A stretch of 15,000 nt of DNA from contig CM022665.1 of the NCBI GenBank assembly GCA_012295275.1, positions 41,776,152 to 41,791,151 on the forward strand, in the 5' to 3' direction. Positions 1 to 9,061 of this stretch are shown here, in pieces; within the stretch, counting starts at the first letter, position 1, and every line of letters begins with the position of its first letter. The DNA is from Chrysomallon squamiferum. Taxonomy: Eukaryota; Mollusca; Gastropoda; Neomphalida; Peltospiridae. Made by a program: the position numbers and the translations under genes. The notes under the pieces are model-generated. The model did not search any database, was not told the origin of the DNA, and saw only the letters and a program-made list of their open reading frames with translations.

Positions 1-132
1 AGGAGTGATCTCACACTGACGTGTCAAAGACGATTCAAGTCTGTTTCCGCTTCTTTCACTTACCCGTCGTGTATCATAGACTTACATCTGTTAGTTTACC
101 CGTTAGAAAACCGCTAGAGATCAATACTGAAC
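1..132. other. Left flank of the 68-bp array, no feature seen
   Basis: This is mixed-composition DNA with no open frame of note. Two short CCCGTTA/CCCGTCG-like words (near 64 and 99) resemble the CCCGTTA word of the neighbouring array, so the edge of the array may be decayed here, but the match is too short to annotate as a unit. Confidence 0.5.
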
Positions 133-1030
133 GCCCGTTACATACCGTTATTATGTTATTGTAATTAATGCAGTACTGTGGTATAGATGTAATATTAAAT
201 GCCCGTTACATATCGTTATTATGTTATTGTAATTAATGCAGTACTGTGGTATAGACGTAATATTAAATGCCCGCTACATATCGTTATTATTTTATTGTAA
301 TTAATGCAGTACTGTGGTATAGATGTAATATAAAATGCCCGTTATATATCGTTATTATGTTATTGTAATTAATGCAGTACTGTGGTATAGATGTAATATT
401 AAATGCCCGTTATATATCGTTATTATATTATTACAATTAATGCAGTACTGTGGTACAGATGTAATATTAAATGCCCGTTACATATCGTTATTATGTTATT
501 GTAATAAATGTAGTACTGTATTATAGATGTAATATTAAATGCCCGTTATATATCGTTATTATGTTATTGTAATTAATGCAGTACTGTGGTATAGATGTAA
601 TATTAAATGCCCGCTACATATAGTTATTATGTTATTGTAATTAAAGCAGTATTGTGGTATAGATGTAATATTAAATGCCCGTTATATATCGTTATTATAT
701 TATTGTAATTAATGCAGTACTGTGGTAGAGATGTAATATTAAATGCCCGCTATATATCGTTATTATTTTATTGTAATTAATGCAGTACTGTGGTATAGAT
801 GTAATATTAAATGCCCGCTACATATCGTTATTATGTTATTGTAAATAATGCACTACTGTGGTATAGATGTAATATTAAATGCCCGCTATATATCGTTATT
901 ATTTTATTGTAATTAATGCAGTACTGTATTATAGATGTAATATTAAATGCCGGTTACATATCGTTATTATATTATTGTAATTAATGCAGTCCTGTGGTAT
1001 AGATGTAATATTAAATGCCCGTTATAAATC
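133..1030 (+). repeat. 68-bp tandem repeat (minisatellite or short satellite), about 13.2 units
   Basis: The word GCCCG recurs at 133, 201, 269, 337, 405, 473, 541, 609, 677, 745, 813, 881, (949, as GCCGG) and 1017, always exactly 68 bp apart. That makes 13 complete units without one insertion or deletion, then a partial unit that loses similarity after about 1026. Each unit also carries a TAATATTA palindrome before the GCCCG word, a CGTTATTAT word after it, and the palindrome CAGTACTG. Units differ only by substitutions, for example GTTACA, GTTATA, GCTACA or GCTATA after GCCC. Because 68 is not a multiple of 3, the short open frame at 335-526 changes reading frame at each unit and is not a gene. 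The unit was not recognised as a named satellite. Confidence 0.97.
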
Positions 1031-1804
<774 letters not shown>

Positions 1805-1924
1805 ACAGACTGAAAAAAAGAAAGAATCAAACTGAGAATAAAACAAATAAAAAAAAGAGCGATATAACGAGACAAATACACTGATCGAATTTTTAATTAA
1901 AAGTAAATAAAACAGTATCAACTA

Positions 1925-1957
1925 AACAACAACAACAATAACAATAATAATAATAAA
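1925..1957 (+). repeat. (AAC)n/(AAT)n trinucleotide tract
   Basis: Four to five AAC-type repeats grade into ATA/AAT repeats. It is a short compound microsatellite in AT-rich DNA. Confidence 0.85.
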
Positions 1958-2096
1958 GAAAATAAATAAGCCAAGTGTCTGTAAACATCTGTGCACATAC
2001 CACAGACATTAAGTCTGCTGGGCACAAAAAAAACACACGGAAAGTTTCAAAAGTCCTTCATCTCAAACACAAGAACTTAAATAAAGCAACAAGAAA

Positions 2097-2211
2097 AATA
2101 ACTGAACTTGTCTATTAATTCACCTAAATAGGCCTGAACGCACGAGGTGCCTAGCAATTCAGAAATCTATAATCACTTCACAATTCCCGTCTCTTACTGA
2201 AGTATGTTTTA

Positions 2212-2289
<78 letters not shown>

Positions 2290-2560
2290 AAATGAATCAA
2301 TAAATGTAACGTTATTTTTCTATTAATTCACGTGACCGGTCCAAAACACACGCGATCGGTCGGTGTCTTAGGAGTCAGACGACTTTATATAATTATTTGC
2401 CAAACTCTCCATTCACTTTTCGAAATGCGTTTTAAAAAAACGAAAATAAAAAAAGAGCATCAACAAATGTGACAATGTTTTCGATTAACTCGCGTCATTG
2501 GCCCAATACACACGAGGCGTCGAACATTCAGAATGTCATATTTGTCACCATAAAGAATTA
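2097..2560 (+). repeat. Three diverged direct copies of an unnamed ~80-bp repeat
   Basis: Copies begin near 2097, 2301 and 2466. All share an AAYRAC/AATGTRAC start, then ATTAAYTC (2114, 2322, 2484), GGCC or GGTCC about 15-20 bp later, and a CACACG or CGCACGAGG word. The first and third copies also share CACGAGG-G followed by an ATTCAGAA word (2158-2165 and 2525-2532). The second and third copies share CC-AA-ACACACG. A-rich DNA precedes each copy. The ATTAATT-ACGTG core recurs without the rest at 2556-2568 and 2980-2992. Identity was judged by eye; no named family was recognised. Confidence 0.55.
2212..2292 (+). repeat. T9, (ATT)10, T15, A23 compound low-complexity block
   Basis: A T run (2212-2220) is followed by about ten ATT repeats (2221-2252), then 15 T (2255-2269) directly abutting 23 A (2270-2292). 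The T/A junction is a perfect palindrome of at least 30 bp and could extrude as a hairpin. Confidence 0.97.
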
Positions 2561-2756
2561 ATTACGTGAAGTTATGCAATCAAACACAAGCCGAACAAAA
2601 GCGGAGTTATTTCTTTACAAGACGGCACGGCGAGGTTTTTGGGGTTCCGCGATGTTAGTTTTGTATTGTGATGCGTTTCGTTTGTTGCGACGATTGTCGC
2701 GGTCGTTTTCTTTACGACGTTGTTGTGTCAGTGTGTCACATTTTCTTAATATTTGA

Positions 2757-2847
2757 TTTCTTTCTTTCTTTATTTATTTATTATTATTTTGTTATTCTCG
2801 GTGACCAATGCTTTTATAACTTTTTATTTATTTTATTTTATTTTTTA

Positions 2848-2878
<31 letters not shown>

Positions 2879-2940
2879 TTTTAATAATAATAATCATAAT
2901 AATAATTATTATTATTATTTATTATTATTTTTTTTTCGAC
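2757..2940 (+). repeat. TTTC/TTTA/TTA-rich low-complexity block
   Basis: TTTC repeats, then TTTA repeats (about 2770-2790 and 2835-2870), a T run, and AAT/ATT repeats of both orientations (2882-2932) follow each other. A normal-looking segment at about 2792-2820 interrupts the block. The Phe/Ile/Tyr-rich frame across it is a composition artefact. Confidence 0.9.
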
Positions 2941-3074
2941 CTACATTCTTTTGATAAACTTGAGAAATAACCAACACGAAATTAATTACGTGGTGCAAAA
3001 ATTTCTTTTAAAATACACGTAGTGTACTGAGCAAGTCAGTTTTTAAAAACTTTGTGGAATTAAAAGCAAATTAC

Positions 3075-3079
<5 letters not shown>

Positions 3080-3127
<48 letters not shown>
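3080..3127 (+). repeat. (CA)24 microsatellite
   Basis: This is an uninterrupted CA tract of 48 bp. Confidence 0.99.
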
Positions 3128-3128
<1 letters not shown>

Positions 3129-4520
3129 TATATGTATACATTCGAAAGTCGAGACAGCGAGCGAGAGCTAGAAAAATGGATGAATATAAAAAACGTTTAC
3201 GAAATCTTTAATACTATATAACGAAAAAGAGAAAAAAATTCCTTTCAAATGCATAAATATATTAAAAAAAACACACCCCAAAAACAACTTTTTTTAAATT
3301 AAAATGTTTGCATAAATAAAATTTCGTCTTCATTTAATGTTTTATAATTTTCTTTTTTCAGTCAGTACAAATTTCGCTACATGCCAAATAAATGTGTTAA
3401 AAAAAAAAAAAAAAAATCGTTATAGAATTTGACGTATAGTCAAGCCCGTCCGTCTAAGAAGCAACTTATATATCGACTTTCGAGTAACAGAATTGACAAG
3501 CGAGCACACAGCAACAACTACGCTGACATCATGGTCTTGGCAGATGTCAAAGTATTCGCCAAGATGTCTAATTACACGCTGAGGTATTGTCAAACAGGCT
3601 TGCAAGGTGTACAATCAGCGACAAACAAATCAACACATTCAAGAAAATATTAGCACAAAAATCAAAGCATAATACCAGTTATTAGTCTATAATTTTAATC
3701 AACGCAGACTGCGGTGCTAATCTAATGACCGTTATTATCGACTGCGAAGATGTCGTAGAATTTCCTTTCTGGCGGGATCTGTCCATAAAAATTCTGCCAT
3801 CTTTGATTTTTCTGTGGTATTAATGCTCCACTGTGGTGCTCCGACTTCCCTTCCTATCATCGCGAGCTAATGATTGTTATTAACCTCTTCAGAAAAGAGA
3901 CTTCCACCTGAGCACGTGCTTATGTGTTGTCTTTTTTTGCGTTAGCATTTTTAAAATCTCTTTTCTCGTTCTTTTTATTTTTTTTTAATGTGCTGTGATT
4001 TTTATATTTTTCCAAAATACAGAAATCGATAAACAGTTTTTTTTTTTTATAATTTGCGCTTGATAGTGCTAGTACGATTGATATTTCAAGTTTAACTGTG
4101 GCTTGCAACTGTTGCTAGGTGCAAACTGTATTTACAAAACAACTTCATTAAAATTCATGCTAAATATAGCGACTGTAGTTTCTTCCTTACGTTTCAGCTT
4201 GATCACTCAGAGACCTATGCGCAAACTTTCTAATCTCAGGTAAATGATTAATATTGTTTTAATGACACCTAAGCTATTTAATAATAGCGATTGTCAGTTC
4301 TGTAATGTCAGTCCTTTCAGTAATGTGAAGATGGGAAAGGTAGCCACTGTGGATGAATGATAACGGTTATTAAATGTCAAACACGTGTTTTGTGTTTCGA
4401 TAATTTGAAAGAAGAAACCCGAAGGAATATTTTATTGAATATGTTGCTGTTTATTTATTTTTGATAGAGACTGTTGTGTTCTTAGTAAATGATTTTCACT
4501 TACTCCTACTATTCTTCTAT
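3128..4520. other. Mostly unique-looking DNA, no gene recognised
   Basis: The stretch contains A18 at 3399-3416, T-rich runs near 3968-3985 and 4038-4049, and two antisense frames of about 65-75 codons at 3420-3653. Those frames start with near-random residues, show no motif and overlap each other, so neither is called. The segments 3690-3885 and 4340-4375 carry faint echoes of the 68-bp repeat unit. An AGCACGTGCT palindrome (E-box core CACGTG at 3913-3918) and another CACGTG at 4382-4387 are the only binding-site-like words noted. Confidence 0.6.
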
Positions 4521-4522
4521 TA

Positions 4523-4614
<92 letters not shown>
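4521..4614 (+). repeat. (ACT)n(AAT)n compound trinucleotide microsatellite
   Basis: About 15 ACT/CTA repeats (4527-4571) change directly into about 14 TAA repeats (4571-4614). Minus-strand frames read through it as Ile, Ser, Asn or Asp homopolymers and are not genes. Confidence 0.98.
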
Positions 4615-4615
<1 letters not shown>

Positions 4616-4699
4616 TACCGAAGTGTATAACACGATATGTATATAATTTTGTTGTAATAATGATGTAATTCTAAGTACAGAATCTGCAATTCTTTTAAT

Positions 4700-4743
<44 letters not shown>

Positions 4744-4782
4744 TATTATTATTATTATTATTATTACTACTACTACTACTAC
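4700..4782 (+). repeat. (TCA)n(TTA)n(CTA)n compound trinucleotide microsatellite
   Basis: About 14 TCA repeats (4700-4742) change into about 8 ATT repeats (4741-4765), then about 6 ACT/CTA repeats (to 4782). The ATT segment is complementary to the TAA segment at 4571-4614, so the two blocks form an imperfect inverted pair. Confidence 0.98.
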
Positions 4783-5130
4783 ATGAAGATCTTAAAAGTA
4801 TATATAACAGAATCCTGATCATATTCGGAAATAATAACTGGCGACAAGTATAAAAGTATGAATTTGTTTCTGTAGTAAAAATGATAATAAGCCAAACTTT
4901 AATCATGGCTATCACAGACCAGCCGCAATCACATTGAAACCAAAAAAAAAAAAAAAAAAAAAGTCCCGTTAACCAAATGCACCACTTTTAAACATGGCAA
5001 TAATTACCGTTAATGAAATACATGTAAAATAATTTTTAATCCGATTAAAACTTGTTAAGAAAATCTCTTTAACCATCCGCCTCTTCTTCTTCTTCTTCTT
5101 CTACGAAACTAAGGATCAGAAGCCACTGAT
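4783..5130. other. AT-rich spacer with A21 and a short (CTT)n
   Basis: There is no gene. It holds a run of 21 A (4942-4962) and a CTT repeat of about 6-7 copies (5081-5102). The remaining DNA is AT-rich without a recognisable motif. Confidence 0.7.
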
Positions 5131-5448
5131 ATGACGTCATAGTTCACTCCGGCGCACAAAACCCCATCACGTGACGGGCGAAGAGAAGTAACAAATGGGC
5201 TTCCCGCCACGGAATCGTTTTAAGTTGGTTCGGTGCTGTTGGGAGCAATCTGCGAACTTCGCGTCAGATAGCTGCACGTCCAACACCTCTTTTGAAGTGC
5301 TTTTCACCTTGTCTCGTCTCATCTTCGTTGACCATCGCTCCCGGTCATCGGCGAGGTGGTCAGCGGAAAGACCTCCGGGCTCGCGAAACGAGCGCCACGT
5401 GACGAGTGGACGCCACTTTGTAATGGTATATATCACGTGATTACGTCA
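5131..5448. promoter_or_regulatory. CpG-rich segment with CRE, CACGTG and TATA-like motifs (putative regulatory region)
   Basis: The segment is clearly richer in GC and CpG than its surroundings. It contains the palindromic CRE TGACGTCA (in ATGACGTCAT, 5131-5140), a half-matching TTACGTCA at 5441-5448, and three CACGTG E-boxes at 5168-5173, 5396-5401 and 5434-5439. The first two E-boxes sit in an identical CACGTGACG word. A TATATAT word (5427-5433) abuts the third E-box, and a CTGATTGGCC (inverted CCAAT type) lies further right at 5692-5701. CRE words are bound by CREB/ATF factors and CACGTG by bHLH-Zip factors in animals. That this is a promoter is inference: no exon could be attached to it. 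Opposed open frames of 80-90 codons here lack recognisable domains. Confidence 0.35.
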
Positions 5449-5534
5449 GGCTTTCTTTTTGATGGTCGCTTGTGCAGTGGCCATTATCTTGCTCAGAAAG
5501 CCGAGACTGAGTCTCAGATGATCACAGGACTCGC

Positions 5535-5537
<3 letters not shown>

Positions 5538-5619
<82 letters not shown>
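5538..5619 (+). repeat. (TC)41 microsatellite
   Basis: This is an uninterrupted CT/TC tract of 82 bp, a pyrimidine mirror repeat inside the CpG-rich region. In some animals GA/CT tracts near promoters bind GAGA-type factors; whether that applies here is unknown. The Leu-Ser frame across it is an artefact. Confidence 0.99.
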
Positions 5620-5620
<1 letters not shown>

Positions 5621-5833
5621 ACGTCGGATGTGATCGTGTGCGACGGTGCGCATGTGACAGCAGCATCATCTAAACAGACGGAGGCAGGATGCTGATTGGC
5701 CGCGACGTGCAGGTTCTTTTCAAAAATGGTTTTCTTTTGATATCTCCTGCCTCTCTCTCTGTGTTTCTCGTTTCCTCTCTGCGTGCGTCATGTATGTTTT
5801 CTGTCTCTGCGTGTTTTGTTTTCTTTTGTGTAG

Positions 5834-5835
<2 letters not shown>

Positions 5836-5874
<39 letters not shown>
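5836..5874 (+). repeat. (GT)19 microsatellite
   Basis: A GT tract of about 39 bp, followed by imperfect GCGTGCTTGCGTGTGTG to about 5889. Confidence 0.97.
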
Positions 5875-5878
<4 letters not shown>

Positions 5879-5979
5879 CTTGCGTGTGTGACTGGTGTTT
5901 CAAGGTTCCTTATATTTACAAATAATTTAAACTGTATTTTGTAATTTTTGAAATCAAACTTGAATCTGTTTGCCGCCTT

Positions 5980-6023
5980 TATATCTATATCTATATATAT
6001 ATCTATATCTATATCTATATCTG

Positions 6024-6062
<39 letters not shown>

Positions 6063-6063
6063 A
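5980..6063 (+). repeat. (TATC)n/(TA)n compound tract
   Basis: ATATCT repeats (5980-6022) grade into pure TA (6023-6063) with one TTT interruption. It is low-complexity DNA without coding signal. Confidence 0.95.
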
Positions 6064-6540
6064 AAAGTAAGGAAGAAAGAAAAAGAAAAACAAAACAGAA
6101 GAAAAAGAAAGAAAATAAAAAGTGCTAAAATTTATTTTCAGTCTTATAAAATCTGCAAAGTAAATCAGTAAATATTATTCGATATTTTTCTATTATTTAC
6201 AGTTTTCATTCTTTAATTTTTTGGTAAGTTAATTTTCTTCATGGCAAGTGTTTTCTTCACAGCAATAATAAATAAATAAACAAATAAATAAATAAATAAA
6301 TAAATAAATAAAAACAAAAAAGAAAGAAAACAACAAAAACAACAGCTAACAGTGTTTTAGCGCTTAGTTACACATATCAATATTTACACTTCGATTTATG
6401 CTTTTTTAATGACTTCTTTTCTTTCTTTCTTCTTCACATATGCAAACATTTATCAAAGAACCCATAAAATGAATTATAAATATTGATATCTGTAACCAAA
6501 CGCTAAAACAATATTGTATGTGTACACTGCTTTTGTCTTT
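6064..6540. repeat. A-rich DNA with an (AATA)n tract
   Basis: A purine-rich segment (6064-6120, GAAA/AAAG words) is followed by AT-rich spacer, then about 11-12 AAAT-type repeats at 6265-6313, and TTTC repeats at 6416-6432. No gene or RNA motif was seen. Confidence 0.75.
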
Positions 6541-6565
6541 ATATCTATATATATCTATACGTGGG

Positions 6566-6592
6566 TTTTATTTTCATAAACATACCTTTATC

Positions 6593-6629
<37 letters not shown>

Positions 6630-6647
6630 GCACATATATACAAACAC

Positions 6648-6700
<53 letters not shown>

Positions 6701-6716
6701 GTGTTTATGAAAATGA
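6566..6716. repeat. Inverted repeat with a TA/CA microsatellite core
   Basis: The arm ATTTTCATAAACA at 6570-6582 is matched by its perfect reverse complement at 6702-6714, and TTTT/AAAA extends both arms with one indel. The interior is almost entirely (TA)16 (6597-6628), an ATA/CACA bridge, (CA)20 (6650-6689) and (AT)6 (6689-6700). It could be a hairpin-forming remnant or a small terminal-inverted-repeat element expanded by microsatellites. No transposase or target duplication was recognised. Confidence 0.7.
6597..6700 (+). repeat. (TA)16, (CA)20, (AT)6 microsatellites
   Basis: Three adjacent dinucleotide tracts lie at 6597-6628 (TA), 6650-6689 (CA) and 6689-6700 (AT). The Ile/Tyr/Thr/His-rich frame spanning them is an artefact. 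Confidence 0.98.
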
Positions 6717-6926
6717 AAATGAGTCTTTCTGAATTAAACATGAATTTGAAAATTTGTTTTATTTTGTAAATATGTCATTATATATAAAATAATAAATTAT
6801 GCATTCTCTGTTTGTCTGTCAATATTTTCTCTTTCATCAGAAATACTAAACTATGGTTTGCATTAAAATTTATATAAGAGATAATAATAAAGTGATTTGA
6901 TTTGATATTGAATATGTGTTTATTGC

Positions 6927-7519
6927 TGTATCGCATTTCATTGCGAATATCAAAATATTGTTTTTGCGTGTCATTATCAATATCAAACCTAACGTCTCCA
7001 TTTCCTTAATTATAATATCAGCATATATTTTATTTTCTTAGTATTAGACGGTTATTTTCGCATTTCGTTATAAGTACTAAAATCTTTTATTCGCATTTCA
7101 TTATAAGTACTAAAATCTTATATTCGCATTTCATTATAAATATCAAAATAGCTTTATTGCATTTTGTTATAAATACCAAATTGTTGTTTTCGCATATTTA
7201 TATAAATACCAGATTCTTGTTTTCGCATATTTATATAAATACCAGATTCTTGTTTTCGCATATTTATATAAATACCAGATTCTTGTTTTCGCATATTTAT
7301 TTATGTACCAAATTCTTGTTTTCGCATTTTTATATAAATACAAAATTCTTGTTTGCCATTTTTACATAAATACAAAATTCTTGTTTTCGCATTTTTGTAT
7401 ATATTCCAAACTGTTGTTTTCGCAAAATTATATAAATACCAAATTTTTGTTTTCGCAAAATTATATAAATACAAAATTCTTGTTTTCGCATTTTTATATA
7501 ATTACATTGGGATACCGTT
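6927..7519 (+). repeat. 33-bp tandem repeat (minisatellite), about 14 clear and 4 degenerate units
   Basis: The TTCGCA word recurs every 33 bp: the C of CG lies at 7059, 7092, 7125, (7158 as TG), 7191, 7224, 7257, 7290, 7323, then one 32-bp unit, and 7388, 7421, 7454 and 7487. Older, more diverged units precede it (6932, 6965, about 6998 and about 7021). In the central units TATTTATATAAATA is a perfect 14-bp palindrome. Since 33 bp is 11 codons, frames stay open on both strands for about 60-85 codons with an 11-residue period (FLFSHIYINTR-like). The single 1-bp deletion near 7354 breaks the plus frame, there is no upstream coding context, and several frames are open at once, so it is read as noncoding. 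Confidence 0.97.
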
Positions 7520-7616
7520 AGCGTCTTCAAAAAGATATCTTTCACAGCATTTGTCAATAAAACAGGAAAGCATACGTAACAGAAATTATTCGAAACAGAA
7601 ATTAATGACCTAGTAA

Positions 7617-7678
7617 GAATCGATCCAGGGGTCCATGGCGTGTTAGGCGATCTCTCTAACCACTTCGCGCATTTTGTT
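7617..7678 (-). pseudogene. tRNA-Val-like sequence: degenerate SINE head or tRNA pseudogene
   Basis: Read on the minus strand, a box A-like word, TGCGCGAAGTGG (7671 to 7660), is followed 33 bp later by a box B-like word, GGATCGATTC (7626 to 7617). Between them lies GGTTAGAGAGATCGCCTAA and CACGC. The CGCCTAACACGC part matches the anticodon arm of eukaryotic tRNA-Val(AAC), as recalled. The expected acceptor and T stems do not pair well, so it is not a functional tRNA. Many mollusc SINEs have such tRNA heads, but no body typical of a known family was recognised downstream (towards 7520). Confidence 0.55.
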
Positions 7679-7679
7679 G

Positions 7680-8121
7680 TATTTATTAATCGAGACCCAC
7701 GGGACGGTACTAACTTTGAAATCGTGTTTGAACCAACATTAAAAAGGAAAAAAACTTCAACAGATAAATTTTCTGTTTTGACAGATCTTTAAGGACCTGT
7801 CGAAAATATTTAGAAATTTGGACAATAATTTAACTACATAAATGCTACGTTTGTTGTATGGTTGTTGTGTTGTTGTTTTTTTTTGTTGTTTTTTTGTTAA
7901 TGGGGGCTGGAGGGGGGAGGGGGAGCAAACCTCTTTTTCTCCTTCTTTACTATCTCCAATAAATCTAGCCGAGGTATTGTTCCCCAACAAAGAAGTGTTT
8001 ATAAGAAAACGTGCCGGCGTTACTTAATACTTGATTACGCTGTACCCAGTGACGTTGTCGACTTTTAAACGTATTCTCTTACAAAAACGGAAAGTGTCAC
8101 GTGATGTGCGTTTCGATTGAG
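7680..8121. other. No gene seen; T-rich and G-rich runs
   Basis: Mixed AT-rich DNA holds GTT/T runs (7862-7896) and a G-rich patch, G5, G6 and G5, at 7902-7923. Only three runs of three or more G are separable, so a three-tetrad G-quadruplex is not supported. One CACGTG lies at 8098-8103. The word CTGTACCCAGTGACGTT at 8040-8056 has a near-identical partner at 8221-8237. Confidence 0.6.
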
Positions 8122-8179
<58 letters not shown>

Positions 8180-8186
8180 AAAAAAA
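8122..8186 (+). repeat. A45-G-A19 homopolymer tract
   Basis: A run of 45 A, one G, then 19 A. Its length is unusual for ordinary low-complexity DNA and would fit the tail of an inserted retroelement, but no element body was recognised next to it. Lys or Phe homopolymer frames are artefacts. Confidence 0.97.
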
Positions 8187-8460
8187 CAGCTACACATCTG
8201 CACATGAGGTAGTCATGGCCCTGCACCCGGTGACGTTTAGGGAAAGTCATAAAAACGTTATTTCTGCACGACGACGGTGTCAGATTGATTCAAACATCCA
8301 ACGCGACCTGCAACACGAGCCGGCTTCGCTTTACGAGATCGGCGCAGACGGCCTTCGGAGGCGCGGAGATGAAAACGAGTCCTTGGCGGGCTAGTTTGCA
8401 TACAGAGTGAAAACAACACAGGCAGACAGACGACAGCGATCACAAAACAACAGTCCTGCG
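8187..8460. other. CpG-rich island-like segment between repeats
   Basis: From about 8220 to 8400 the DNA is distinctly rich in CG dinucleotides (CCGGTGACG, CACGACGACGG, CGAGCCGG, GATCGGCGCAGACGG, GAGGCGCGG) compared with its neighbours. An AGTTTGCAT octamer-like word is at 8393-8401. No TATA box, start-codon context or domain was recognised. It could be an unmethylated regulatory segment or an exon, but neither can be shown. Confidence 0.4.
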
Positions 8461-8464
8461 ATAG

Positions 8465-8526
8465 GTGCGTGTGTGTGTGTGCGTCTTTATGAGACAGAGA
8501 TAGATAGATAGATAAGTTAGAAACTG

Positions 8527-8616
<90 letters not shown>

Positions 8617-8983
8617 CGAGAAACAGAAATAGATGTACAGATAGACTGACAGACATATATATATATATATATATATATAGACAGATAGATGTACAGATAG
8701 ACAGACAGAAAAATATATATGAGACAGTTTGGGTAACTACAGTAGATGAGACAGACAGACAGACAAAAGATATAAAGATAGATAGATAGATAGATAGATG
8801 GTTGGATAAATAGATAGATGGATGGAGAGAAATAGACAGATATACAGACAGACATGTATATATAGATCTATAACTATATATATATACCTATATCTAGATA
8901 GATAGATAGATAGATAGATAGATATATATATATAGATATATAGATATAGATCTATCTATATATATATATAAAATATACAGAGA

Positions 8984-9061
<78 letters not shown>

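Noticed and set aside
335-526. 63-codon plus-strand frame
   Set aside because: It lies wholly inside the 68-bp array, whose unit is not a multiple of three; it is a chance frame.
133-1030. CRISPR-like array
   Set aside because: The repeats are contiguous with no unique spacers, and the sequence context is an animal genome.
4432-4915. Frames with Met, Ile, Ser, Asn, Asp or Tyr homopolymers
   Set aside because: They are translations of trinucleotide microsatellites in different frames.
5167-5440. Opposed frames of 81 and 89 codons in CpG-rich DNA
   Set aside because: They lack recognisable domains and overlap antisense; the open frames fit the low stop frequency of GC-rich DNA.
7157-7613. 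Frames with an 11-residue period on both strands
   Set aside because: The 33-bp unit keeps every frame open. There is no conserved start, the plus frame breaks at a 1-bp deletion near 7354, and no coding context exists.
7902-7923. G-quadruplex
   Set aside because: Only three separable runs of three or more G occur (G5, G6, G5); a stable three-tetrad fold needs four.
8122-8186. Poly(A) tail of a processed retrogene
   Set aside because: No gene-like or element-like sequence is recognisable directly upstream in either orientation.
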